Shown here piece by piece: positions 8,974 through 16,797 of a stretch of 64,000 bases of DNA; position 1 is the first letter of the stretch; each line of letters starts with the position of its first letter. This DNA comes from Hyalangium ruber. GTDB taxonomy: Bacteria; Myxococcota; Myxococcia; Myxococcales; Myxococcaceae. The stretch is from contig NZ_JAXIVS010000001.1 of assembly GCF_034259325.1 (NCBI RefSeq), forward strand, positions 744,001 to 808,000, in the 5' to 3' direction. Under the pieces are notes generated by a model. The model worked only from the letters and a program-made list of their open reading frames with translations. It was not told the origin of the DNA and did no database searches. The translations under genes were made by a program, and so were the position numbers.

Positions 8974-9020
8974 CGGCGGAGCCCTTCGACAAACGTGCCG
9001 TTTGCACGAAGGCTCCGCCG
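8974..9020. terminator. Bidirectional hairpin between convergent genes
   Basis: CGGCGGAGCC and GGCTCCGCCG form a 10-bp stem that continues past one bulged C into TTCG/CGAA and a short inner stem. It sits between the DUF1254 gene and the convergent YWTD lipoprotein gene, as a shared terminator would. Confidence 0.65.
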
Positions 9021-9034
9021 GTTACCGCTCCTGG

Positions 9035-11080
9035 CTACGGCGCAGGCATCCAGGCCAAGCCCAAGTTCCTGGCGCTGCCCGAGTTCACGGTTTGGATATC
9101 GCTGCCGTCGGCCAGATTGGCGCTCCGGACCGCTTGACCCAGCCAATCCGCCCAATACAGCCGCCCGGCCGTGACATCGATGGCAATCCCGTGCGCTGTG
9201 TTCTGGTTGGTCACCAGGGTGGTGATGTTGGAGCCGTCCAGGTTGGCGACATAGATACTGGCGCCGCGGGTCGCGTAGTACACCTTCCCGCCGCTCGAGT
9301 CGATCGCCAGGCCCACACCCAGTCCGTTCAGGTTTGAAGCGAGAGTCTCCAGGTTGGTACCATCGAGATTGAATCGTACGAGCCTGGTGTTGTTGTAGGT
9401 AATGACATACACCTTGCCGCGTGGGACATCGAACGCAATGGCAGACGGGCTATTGATGCCGCCGACGACCTGCGTTGGATTGCTGCCGTCCAGCTCGGTG
9501 CGCATGACCCGGCTTCCGTTGAAATCGGACCAGTACAGCTTGCGGTTCGTCGAATCGACTGCCAGCCCGGAGGGGTAACCGCCGTTCGCCACGATATCGA
9601 CCGGGTTCGTCCCATCGCTGTCCGCTCGAACGATCGCGCTGCCGCTGTTGTAGAAGATGGTACGGGTTACCGGGTCGGTGGCGACGGAAGATGCCCCGCT
9701 GATACCGGTCTTGAGCTCGATAGCATCCGTGCCGTTCACCTCCACCCTCCACAGCGAGCCGGCGGCAGTCATCCAGTAGAGGCTCGCAAAACCGGTGACG
9801 TCGACCTCGAAGGTGGTGGAGGTGGTGGCGGAGCCGTCACTCACCGAGAGGGTGATGGTGGTGGAGCCGTTGGCGTTGGCGGCGGGGACCACGTTGAGGG
9901 TGCGGCTGGTGCCGGAACCGCCGAGGACGAGGCTCGCGGGGTCGTTGGGCACCAGGGCCGTGTTGGAGGAAGTGGCGGTGACCGTGAGACTGTCGGCGGC
10001 GGTCTCCACGTCGCCCACGGTGAAGGCCAGGTCGCCGGTCGAGCTGTCCTCGGCGATGGTCTGGTTGTCCACCGAGGAGAGGGTGGGCGTGTCATTCACC
10101 GCGGTGACGTCGACCGTGAAGGTGGTGGAGGTGGTGGCGGAGCCGTCGCTCACCGAGAGGGTGATGGTGGTGGAGCCGCTGGCGTTGGCGGCGGGGACCA
10201 CACTGAGGGTGCGGCTGGTGCCGGAGCCGCCGAGGACGAGGCTCGCGGGGGCGTTGGGCACCAGGGCCGTGTTGGAGGAAGTGGTGGTGACCGTGAGACT
10301 GTCGGCGGCGGTCTCCACGTCGCCCACGGTGAAGGCCAGGTCGCCGGTCGAGCTGTCCTCGGCGATGGTCTGGTTGTCCACCGAAGAGAGGGTGGGCGTG
10401 TCATTCACCGCGGTGACGTCGACCGTGAAGGTGGTGGAGGTGGTGGCGGAGCCGTCGCTCACCGAGAGGGTGATGGTGGTGGAGCCGTTGGCGTTGGCGG
10501 CGGGAACCACGCTGAGGGTGCGGCTGGTGCCGGAGCCGCCGAAGACGAGGTTGCTGGGGTCGTTGGGCACCAGGGCCGTGTTGGAGGAAGTGGCGGTGAC
10601 CGTGAGGCTGTCGGCGGCGGTCTCCACGTCGCCCAGGGTGAAGGCCAGGTCGCCGGTCGAGCCGTCCTCGGCGATGATCTGGTTGTCCACCGAGGAGAGG
10701 GTGGGTGTGTCGTTCACTGGCGTGATGGTGATGGTCACCGTGGCTTGGGCGCTTTGGCCCTTGCTGTTGGTGGCGCGGAAGGTGAGGGCATCTTCGCCGT
10801 TGTAGTCGGCGCCGGGGGTGTAGGTGACGACGCCATTAGCGCTGAGCTCACTCAGCGTGCCGTGGTCCGGCGCGTCGACGATACTGAACGTGAGTGTCCC
10901 GTCGCCGCTGGCCGGCAGATGCACTTCGAGAGGCGTGTCTTCCGCCGTCTCGCGGGTGATGTCTTGGGCCTCCGGCGGTACGCTACAAGCGGCGAGGGTG
11001 CTCGCAGCCAGTCCAAGCAACAGTCCGGCGCGCAATGCGGTGGCTGGCGCTGCGAGCCACCTCGAAAGCAAACATGACAT
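9035..11080 (-). CDS. Surface lipoprotein: cadherin/Ig-like repeats plus YWTD beta-propeller
   Basis: The start at 11080 is set by GAGGAG eight bases upstream and gives a lipoprotein signal ending LAAC. About 90 residues of tandem-95-like domain come next, then three 103-residue Ig/cadherin-like repeats, each opening VNDTPTLSSVDNQ and closing TTFTVDV. The C-terminal 250 residues carry LDL-receptor class B units (LYWSDFNGSRVMRTELDG, LYWADWLGQAV), making a beta-propeller. Such architecture suits adhesion or carbohydrate/protein binding at the outer membrane. No catalytic motif is visible. The three repeats are almost identical at DNA level, so copy number may vary between strains. Confidence 0.85.
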   Translation of the reverse strand: MSCLLSRWLAAPATALRAGLLLGLAASTLAACSVPPEAQDITRETAEDTPLEVHLPASGDGTLTFSIVDAPDHGTLSELSANGVVTYTPGADYNGEDALTFRATNSKGQSAQATVTITITPVNDTPTLSSVDNQIIAEDGSTGDLAFTLGDVETAADSLTVTATSSNTALVPNDPSNLVFGGSGTSRTLSVVPAANANGSTTITLSVSDGSATTSTTFTVDVTAVNDTPTLSSVDNQTIAEDSSTGDLAFTVGDVETAADSLTVTTTSSNTALVPNAPASLVLGGSGTSRTLSVVPAANASGSTTITLSVSDGSATTSTTFTVDVTAVNDTPTLSSVDNQTIAEDSSTGDLAFTVGDVETAADSLTVTATSSNTALVPNDPASLVLGGSGTSRTLNVVPAANANGSTTITLSVSDGSATTSTTFEVDVTGFASLYWMTAAGSLWRVEVNGTDAIELKTGISGASSVATDPVTRTIFYNSGSAIVRADSDGTNPVDIVANGGYPSGLAVDSTNRKLYWSDFNGSRVMRTELDGSNPTQVVGGINSPSAIAFDVPRGKVYVITYNNTRLVRFNLDGTNLETLASNLNGLGVGLAIDSSGGKVYYATRGASIYVANLDGSNITTLVTNQNTAHGIAIDVTAGRLYWADWLGQAVRSANLADGSDIQTVNSGSARNLGLAWMPAP
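9795..10721 (-). repeat. Three tandem 309-bp repeats inside the YWTD lipoprotein gene
   Basis: Copies start at 9795, 10104 and 10413, exactly 309 bases (103 codons) apart. They differ by few bases, far less than expected of old protein repeats, so the array looks recently expanded or kept uniform by recombination. The reading frame is preserved. Confidence 0.9.
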
Positions 11081-11687
11081 GAACTCTCCTCTAGGTGCTC
11101 CGACGGCGTGGCAGATAGCTCCGGGGTGGGCGAAGTCGTGCCCAAAGATGGCCGGCGCCGCCCGGGTTCGAGCGGTCGCCAAGCACCCCGTGCCGCACCA
11201 CTGAGCGCTCCGCTGGAGACAGCCAGCGTGCGCCCCACCCTCTACCCAGAGGTCAGGCCGTGGATATTGGCCCTTGTGCTTATACAGCGAGCAGTGAGCC
11301 CAGCGAGGGGAGAAGCCGCGCCGCCCCCTCTGCGGATGCTCGCGTCCACGAATGCCGAAAATTTGTCATGACCGTGAAAGTGGATTCTGCACAACTCCAC
11401 TTAGATCGTGAGAGAACGGGGAACGGTCGGCATGAAGACTTGGACGATGGGAGTTCAGCCCCGTCCAAGTGGCGGGCACCACGAATGCCAGCGGGGTTCG
11501 AATGATCAGGGCCCCAGGACTCGTCCCGGTGCCCTGAGGGGCACGGCGCGCGGACAGGTAGCAGGGGAGCCGTCGGCCGCCCTCCCCTGCCGCTCCCTCG
11601 CACGCCCAGTGCCCCTGCCTCTCCTGGGCGTCACGGACGTCAACAACATGCCGGGGCGCCCAGCCTTGCTGTAGTAAGTTGGCCCAA
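11081..11687. other. 606-base divergent gap
   Basis: This separates the YWTD lipoprotein gene (minus) from the helical-repeat protein gene (plus), so promoters for both should lie here. The only clear element is repeat copy B at 11237-11289. Short open frames on either strand lack domain content and ribosome-binding sites. Confidence 0.5.
11237..11289 (-). repeat. Structured repeat, copy B
   Basis: Read on the minus strand it begins CGCTGTATAAGCAC, continues AGGGCCAATATCCA and ends in a hairpin CCTCT, loop GGGT, AGAGG. The stem differs in sequence from copy A but occupies the same place. It faces the YWTD lipoprotein gene, ending 156 bases before its start. Confidence 0.6.
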
Positions 11688-14036
11688 ATGGTACGTACTC
11701 CAGTCCTGGTTCTCATCGGGTTCTTCCTCTTCGCCCCCGTCGCTGCCTCTGCCGCACCGCCAGAGGCTGGCGCCGCCAAGTCCGTCGCGGAGGCAACGAA
11801 GCGCGTGGAGAGTGCTCGCGCGGCTCTCGCCACGGCCGTTCAACGGATCGAGAAGGATCCGCCCAGCAACGCCGACCTCGACGCCGCCGTCGCGGCGGTG
11901 GAAGCGCTGAAAGAGGCGCTCAATGCTGGAGCGAGCTTCGAGACGGCGGATCTCGACTACGCCAGGACCGTTCTGGCTGCTCGCAAGGAGCTCCGGACGC
12001 GCCGCGAATACGTCGACGAGCGCCGAGCCAAGATCCACATCCACGAGTTCCGCCGGCGCATCGACGGCGCGCTCGGGCCCCTGAACGAGCGCATGGCGAA
12101 GCTCTCGGAGAAGGACCCCGGCCCCAAGGCGATGGACGAGGCTCGGGCCGCGGTGGATTCGCTCAAGAAGCTGGCGGACGAGGGCCGGCCCCTGACCAAG
12201 CAGGATCCGAAGTTCGCCACGTACATCACCGAGATCGACGCGACGGTCGCTCGTCACGAGAAGACGATCGACGAGCGGTGGCTGCAGCTGTCGGCCCAGA
12301 AGCAGCGAGGGCTCCTGGACGAGAGTCGTAAGGCCCTGGCCACCGCGCTCACCGAGCTGGACAAGGCCTGGTCGGACGAGAAGTTCGGAGCCACCGACAA
12401 GGCGGTGGCGGCGCTGCAGAAGCAGGTCGACGAGGGCAAGCCGCTCGAGGAGCGCGATCGGGCGTATCGCGCGGAGGCGGAGAAGGCCCGCGCCGAAGTC
12501 ACGCAAGCCAAGCGCCGGATGGAGGAGTCCGTGGTGCAGGCGGGTGTCTCTCGGGTCAAGGTGGAGATGGGGCCTGCCCAGGAGGAGCTCGTCGCGTCCG
12601 CCAAGGCGCTCCGTGCGAGGAAGCCGACGCAAGAGCAGCTCGCCGAGGCCAAGACCGCGGCGTTCGTCGTCCGGAAGCTGGTGGAGAAGTACGAGCCGCA
12701 GGCCGCGCGGAGCCCGGCGATCAGCCAGTACCTCACCGAGGTGAAGAACACGCTCGTCGAGGTCGAGGTGGCGCTCCAGGTTCGCAGCCTCGATGCGGCT
12801 CGCGCCGAGGTCGTGCAGGCCTTGCGCAATGTCGAGAAGCGGGCCGTGACCCCCGAGCAGTTCGAGGAGGCGAAGACGGCGCTGGTCATCCTGGAGAAGA
12901 CGCTCGAGACGGTTCACGCGAAGAACCCCGCGGTCAGCCCCTCCGCCGCCGAAGCGCGTCAGCTGCTCAAGGACGGGCGGGCGACGATGGAGCGGCGCCG
13001 GTACGAAGTCGACCTGCAGCAGCAGCGCGCGAAGGTCGACGAGGCGCGCAAGAACGCGGCGGCACTGGTCACCCAGGTCCAGAAGGAGAAGCCCTCGGAG
13101 GCGCAGCTGCAGGAGGCGGAGAACGCCATCAAGCAGATCGGCGTGGTGCTGGAGGCCGGCGCCCAGTTCGTCAAGAAGGATCGCGACTATGCGCTGTACG
13201 CCAAGGAGACGAAGGAGCGCATGGCGGAGCTGAGCGATCGCGTCACCCGGCGGAAGATCGTCCTGTCCGCGGCGGACGCCCGCGCGCAGCTCGCCGAGCG
13301 GCTGGCCATGACGAAGGAGAAGCTCGAGTCCGCGAAGCTCATCTCATCGACCGACAGCGACGTCGAGACGGCCTCGAAGGGCGTGGACGAGGTCATGCAG
13401 ATCTTCGAGACGCGCGCGGAGTTGGAGCAGCAGGACGCAGGCTACGCGGCATACGCGGAGCGGGCGCGCGCCGAGTTGCTGAAGATGGTGGAGGCGCTCG
13501 AGTTCGCGCGGCAAGCGCGAGAGCTGCGCAAGACGACCGGTGAGGCCCTGGCCGCCGCCGGCGTGGCGTCGGAGTCGGCCGCGGCCTCCTCGGACCTGCG
13601 CAAGCGCAAGCAGCTGTACGCGAGCGCGCTGGAGAAGCTCAAGGCCTGCCAGGAGGAAGGCGCCAGGATGGTGAAGGGGAACGCCAGCCTCGCCACGGTC
13701 GATGTGCTCGTGGGCGGCATCCCCACCCGGCCCCAAGACGTGATGGCTCAGTGCGCCCAGAAGGCAGAGACGCTGCAGGAGCCACAGAAGCGGGCCGACG
13801 TGCAGCTTCGGTTCCACGATGGCCCGAAGAAGGCCTACGACTCGGCGAAGGCGCTGCTCTCCAAGGGACGCAAGAGCGAGGCGCTCGCGCAGCTCAACGA
13901 CTGCGTCGCGGAGGGGCGCATCCTGGAGAACCGGTATCCCGACTTCAAGGAGCAGAAGTTCGACGTCGGCGGCACCAGCATGAGCGTGATCGAGCTGATC
14001 CAGGCCTGTGTGAAGGAGCGCAAGCCGTTGCAGTGA
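11688..14036 (+). CDS. Secreted helical-repeat (coiled-coil) protein of unknown function
   Basis: The ATG at 11688 gives a clean signal peptide (LVLIGFFLFAPVAASA); an in-frame TTG nine bases earlier is less likely. The remaining 760 residues are almost wholly charged helix. Seven degenerate repeats of roughly 80-90 residues can be seen. Each has a helix like LDEAKxAVxxLKKLxEEG, then a short acidic turn (LTKQDPKFATYI, LEERDRAYRAEA, FVKKDRDYALYA, LEQQDAGYAAYA), then a long coiled-coil helix. Only a few cysteines occur, all near the C-terminus. It is probably periplasmic and elongated, a spacer or scaffold. No family name is recognised. It is monocistronic. Confidence 0.8.
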   Translation: MVRTPVLVLIGFFLFAPVAASAAPPEAGAAKSVAEATKRVESARAALATAVQRIEKDPPSNADLDAAVAAVEALKEALNAGASFETADLDYARTVLAARKELRTRREYVDERRAKIHIHEFRRRIDGALGPLNERMAKLSEKDPGPKAMDEARAAVDSLKKLADEGRPLTKQDPKFATYITEIDATVARHEKTIDERWLQLSAQKQRGLLDESRKALATALTELDKAWSDEKFGATDKAVAALQKQVDEGKPLEERDRAYRAEAEKARAEVTQAKRRMEESVVQAGVSRVKVEMGPAQEELVASAKALRARKPTQEQLAEAKTAAFVVRKLVEKYEPQAARSPAISQYLTEVKNTLVEVEVALQVRSLDAARAEVVQALRNVEKRAVTPEQFEEAKTALVILEKTLETVHAKNPAVSPSAAEARQLLKDGRATMERRRYEVDLQQQRAKVDEARKNAAALVTQVQKEKPSEAQLQEAENAIKQIGVVLEAGAQFVKKDRDYALYAKETKERMAELSDRVTRRKIVLSAADARAQLAERLAMTKEKLESAKLISSTDSDVETASKGVDEVMQIFETRAELEQQDAGYAAYAERARAELLKMVEALEFARQARELRKTTGEALAAAGVASESAAASSDLRKRKQLYASALEKLKACQEEGARMVKGNASLATVDVLVGGIPTRPQDVMAQCAQKAETLQEPQKRADVQLRFHDGPKKAYDSAKALLSKGRKSEALAQLNDCVAEGRILENRYPDFKEQKFDVGGTSMSVIELIQACVKERKPLQ

Positions 14037-14050
14037 AGGAGCGCAAGCCG
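14010..14050 (+). repeat. 18-bp direct repeat across the stop codon
   Basis: GTGAAGGAGCGCAAGCCG occurs at 14010-14027 and again at 14033-14050. The second copy contains the TGA stop of the helical-repeat protein. It looks like a small slippage duplication that may have shortened the original protein. Confidence 0.7.
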
Positions 14051-14161
14051 GTTGCTCTTCAAGGCCCCCTCTCCGTCCCGCGGAGAGGGTGCTGGATGCC
14101 TTTGAATGGAGCGTGTTTGCGTTTGGAGTTCGCCCACCTTCCTGGGGCGGAAAGATTGACT

Positions 14162-14209
14162 TCACCTCAATGAACTCTACCGTCACCTCAAACCCTATCA
14201 TTGAGGTGA
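14162..14209 (+). promoter_or_regulatory. Two mutually exclusive hairpins over the Kelch-gene ribosome-binding site
   Basis: TCACCTCAATGA (14162-14173) is perfectly complementary to TCATTGAGGTGA (14198-14209), which contains the GAGGTGA ribosome-binding site. A shorter copy TCACCTCA (14183-14190) can pair with the same site through a nearer loop. Both pairings would hide the start region of the gene at 14214. A protein-binding operator is the alternative. Confidence 0.55.
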
Positions 14210-14213
14210 CTTC

Positions 14214-16505
14214 ATGCGTTTCACAGGACTTCTGGCGCTTGTCCTCATATGGCTCGCGCTTGGGAGCTTGGGTTGCCGGGCACAGGAGACGGGCTCTGCT
14301 CAGTTCGCTGTCTCGGTGGGCCAAGCGCTCTCCACCGCGTCCGTGACTCGCGTCACCATCACGTCCTCGGGCCCGGGGATCCCCTCCATCACCACGGACC
14401 TGGTAACAACCAATGGCGTGTGGGGTGGCGTCATCGGCAACATCCCCACCGGAACGGAGCGCGCATTCCTCGCTCAGGCGTTCGACTCCAGCAATACCCT
14501 GCTCTTCGAGGGCTCTGCCTCCGACGTCACCATCCGCAACAACCAAACCACCCTCGTCGCCATCACCCTCCAGGAGGTCAATCCTCCCCCGCCCTTCTCC
14601 AACGAAGCCCCCATCCTCCAGTCCGTCGTCGCCAATCCCACCACGGTCCAGACTGGCGCTCTCGTGTCACTCCAAGCCACCGCGGAGGACCCGAATCCGG
14701 GCGATTCCATCACCTACTCCTGGACGGCCGCCGATGGCGTCTTCTCCAACGCCTCCAGCCCCTCGACGCAGTGGACCGCTCCTGCTGTCCCGGGCCTGGT
14801 CACCCTCACCCTCACCGTGAGCGATTCGCGGGGTGCCTCTTCCTCGCTGTCCTTCGCCATCAACGTGGTGAATGGTCTCTCCGAGGGGAGCGCCTTGCTC
14901 GATGTTCGTTTCAACTCCTGGCCCCTCGTCTCTGCCCTCTCCGCTTCCGAGACCCGCTTGGACGTGGGCCAATTCACCACCGTCGCGGTCACTGCCTCCG
15001 ATAGCGACGGCGACGCGCTCAGCTTCCAGTGGTCCGCGACTTGCGCTGGCTCCTGGACGAACTCCACCTCCAGCACTGCCTCCTTCTCGCCCTCCTCGCT
15101 CCCCTCGGGCGCCTGCAACAATTGCCAACTGATCGTCGCCATCTCTGACGGACGCGGTGGGCAGACCACGGGCACCGTCGCCCTGTGCGTCGCCCCCACT
15201 CCCACGAACCGCTTCCCCCCTACCCTCATCCGCTCGTACCAGTCCTCGCTCACCGCCTTGCCCTCGCAGCAGCTCACCTTCGAGGTGACGGCGACGGATC
15301 CGCAGGCCAGCTCGCTCACGTTCTCCTGGAGCGCCAGCACGGGGACCCTGGGTACACCGCAGACCGATGCCACCGTCAGCCGCATTGCCTGGACCGCCCC
15401 CGACTGCGTGGTGCCCGGTGCCTCTGCCTCCGCGACAGCCACCGTCACCAATGCCTATGGCCTGTCCACCACCCGTACCTTTGAAGTCACCGGGCTGCCG
15501 GAATGCGCGACGTGGGTCTCCACGGGCTCCATGCTCTCTCCTCGCTTGGAGCACACGGCGACACTGCTGCCCAACGGCAAGGTCCTCGTGGCGGGGGGAT
15601 ACGGCTACTTCGACTGGCCCACGCCGGCGGCGGAGGTGTTCGATCCAGCCACGGGCACCTGGAGCGCCACGGGCTCCATGGCCTCCCATCGCCAGGGGCA
15701 CTCGGCCCTCCTCATGCCCAATGGCAAGGTCCTCGTCACGATGGGGTTCAACAACACAGGCGTCCCCTCGGAGGTCGAGGTGTACGATCCGACGACGGGC
15801 TCCTGGTCCCCCACGGGCCCCATGGTCTCACCACGCACTGAGCTCAAGGTGACGCTGCTGCCCAACGGCAAGGTCCTCGGCGTGGGGGGGTATTTCATCT
15901 CGGAGGCGGAGCTGTACGATCCAGACACGAGTTCCTGGAGCGCCGCGGGCTCTCTGAGCACTGCTCGCTATCGGCCCTCGGTGACACTGCTACCCAACGG
16001 CAAAGTCCTCGTCGCCGCAGGGAGACAGCCTAGCGGCCACCCTGGCGCGACGGCGGAGGTCTACGATCCGGACACCGGTTCTTGGACCTCCACAGGCTCC
16101 CTGGCCACAGCTCGCTTCGACCACACAGCGACGCTGCTGCCCAACGGCAAGGTCCTCGTCGCAGGGGGGCAGGGCCTCAGCTTCACCCCTTACGAGACGG
16201 CGGAGATATACGACCCCGCTACGGGCACCTGGTCTCCCACGGGCTCCCTGGCCACAGCTCGCTACGGGCATACCGCAACGCTGCTGCCCAACGGCAAGGT
16301 CCTCGTCGCAGGGGGGCTCAGCGGCTCGGTCAGGGTCTCGACGGCGGAGATATATGATCCCGCCACGGGCACCTGGTCTGCCGCAGGCTCGATGTCCTCC
16401 GCGCGTTCCGGGCTCACGGCGACGTTGCTGCCCGATGGGCAGGTCCTCATCACAGGAGGAATCGGGCCCCTCGCACACGCGACGGCGGAGCTGTATAGCC
16501 CCTGA
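14214..16505 (+). CDS. Kelch-repeat lipoprotein with Ig/PKD-like domains
   Basis: A lipoprotein signal ends GSLGC with the cysteine at residue 21. After about 100 residues of beta structure come two or three Ig/PKD-like domains (phrases such as SITYSWTAADG and ALSFQWSATC). The C-terminal half has about seven Kelch-type blades, each with HTATLLPNGKVLVAGG and YDPATGTWSxTGSM, forming a beta-propeller. Myxobacteria have many such proteins; they are thought to bind ligands at the cell surface, but no specific partner is known. The start follows GAGGTGA, which lies in the hairpin region just upstream. Confidence 0.85.
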   Translation: MRFTGLLALVLIWLALGSLGCRAQETGSAQFAVSVGQALSTASVTRVTITSSGPGIPSITTDLVTTNGVWGGVIGNIPTGTERAFLAQAFDSSNTLLFEGSASDVTIRNNQTTLVAITLQEVNPPPPFSNEAPILQSVVANPTTVQTGALVSLQATAEDPNPGDSITYSWTAADGVFSNASSPSTQWTAPAVPGLVTLTLTVSDSRGASSSLSFAINVVNGLSEGSALLDVRFNSWPLVSALSASETRLDVGQFTTVAVTASDSDGDALSFQWSATCAGSWTNSTSSTASFSPSSLPSGACNNCQLIVAISDGRGGQTTGTVALCVAPTPTNRFPPTLIRSYQSSLTALPSQQLTFEVTATDPQASSLTFSWSASTGTLGTPQTDATVSRIAWTAPDCVVPGASASATATVTNAYGLSTTRTFEVTGLPECATWVSTGSMLSPRLEHTATLLPNGKVLVAGGYGYFDWPTPAAEVFDPATGTWSATGSMASHRQGHSALLMPNGKVLVTMGFNNTGVPSEVEVYDPTTGSWSPTGPMVSPRTELKVTLLPNGKVLGVGGYFISEAELYDPDTSSWSAAGSLSTARYRPSVTLLPNGKVLVAAGRQPSGHPGATAEVYDPDTGSWTSTGSLATARFDHTATLLPNGKVLVAGGQGLSFTPYETAEIYDPATGTWSPTGSLATARYGHTATLLPNGKVLVAGGLSGSVRVSTAEIYDPATGTWSAAGSMSSARSGLTATLLPDGQVLITGGIGPLAHATAELYSP

Positions 16506-16585
16506 GATCGGTTTGGCGGCACGCCGGCTCGGCCCAAGTTGGACGCTTGCGTGAACCCGCCCCCTGGTCTTGCGCCCCTCTTGCT

Positions 16586-16610
16586 GTGGGTTCGATTCCC
16601 GCCGCCTCCA
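16586..16610 (+). ncRNA. 3'-end fragment of a tmRNA or tRNA-Ala-like gene
   Basis: GTGGGTTCGATTCCCGC is an intact T arm, followed by CGCCTCC and A, a 3' acceptor strand. The T at position 70 and the A discriminator are the alanine-type identity marks found in tmRNA and tRNA-Ala. The bases after it read TCC instead of CCA. No matching 5' acceptor (GGGGGCG-like) is found upstream in the window, so this is only a 3' fragment. Integrating elements often leave such ends as attachment-site scars. Confidence 0.55.
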
Positions 16611-16670
16611 TCCCGAGAAACTCAGCAATATGAGTGACTCCCCTCCAGAGGGCGCGGCAATGACTAGCGC

Positions 16671-16778
16671 TCTGCCATCTATCCCGGCGCCCCCGAGGTG
16701 TGCGACGCGGCGGACAACAACTTCAACGGCTCCACCTGCCAGAGTTGTGCCCCCGAGCTCTCAGCCCTGGACTCCTAG
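16671..16778 (+). pseudogene. Fragment of a MopE-type putative metal-binding repeat
   Basis: The frame reads SAIYPGAPEVCDAADNNFNG, then STCQSCAPELSALDS and a stop. It resembles the repeated YPGAPEVCDGxDNDCNG unit of large myxobacterial MopE-like surface proteins. No start or neighbouring repeat unit remains, so it is the tail end of a lost gene. It lies about 60 bases after the tRNA/tmRNA relic. Confidence 0.55.
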
Positions 16779-16797
16779 CTCGGCTGGCGCTTGTCCC

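Noticed and set aside
9795-10805. Long plus-strand frame of about 336 codons
   Set aside because: It is antisense to the repeats of the YWTD lipoprotein gene and repeats with the same 309-base period; it has no start signal or domain.
11108-11674. Several short frames in the 606-base gap
   Set aside because: None has a ribosome-binding site, domain or good codon pattern.
15990-16628. Minus-strand frame containing RRRESNPQ
   Set aside because: This peptide is the well-known false translation of a tRNA T arm on the reverse strand; the rest is antisense to the Kelch gene. A similar case is the RESNPR frame at 4740-4949.
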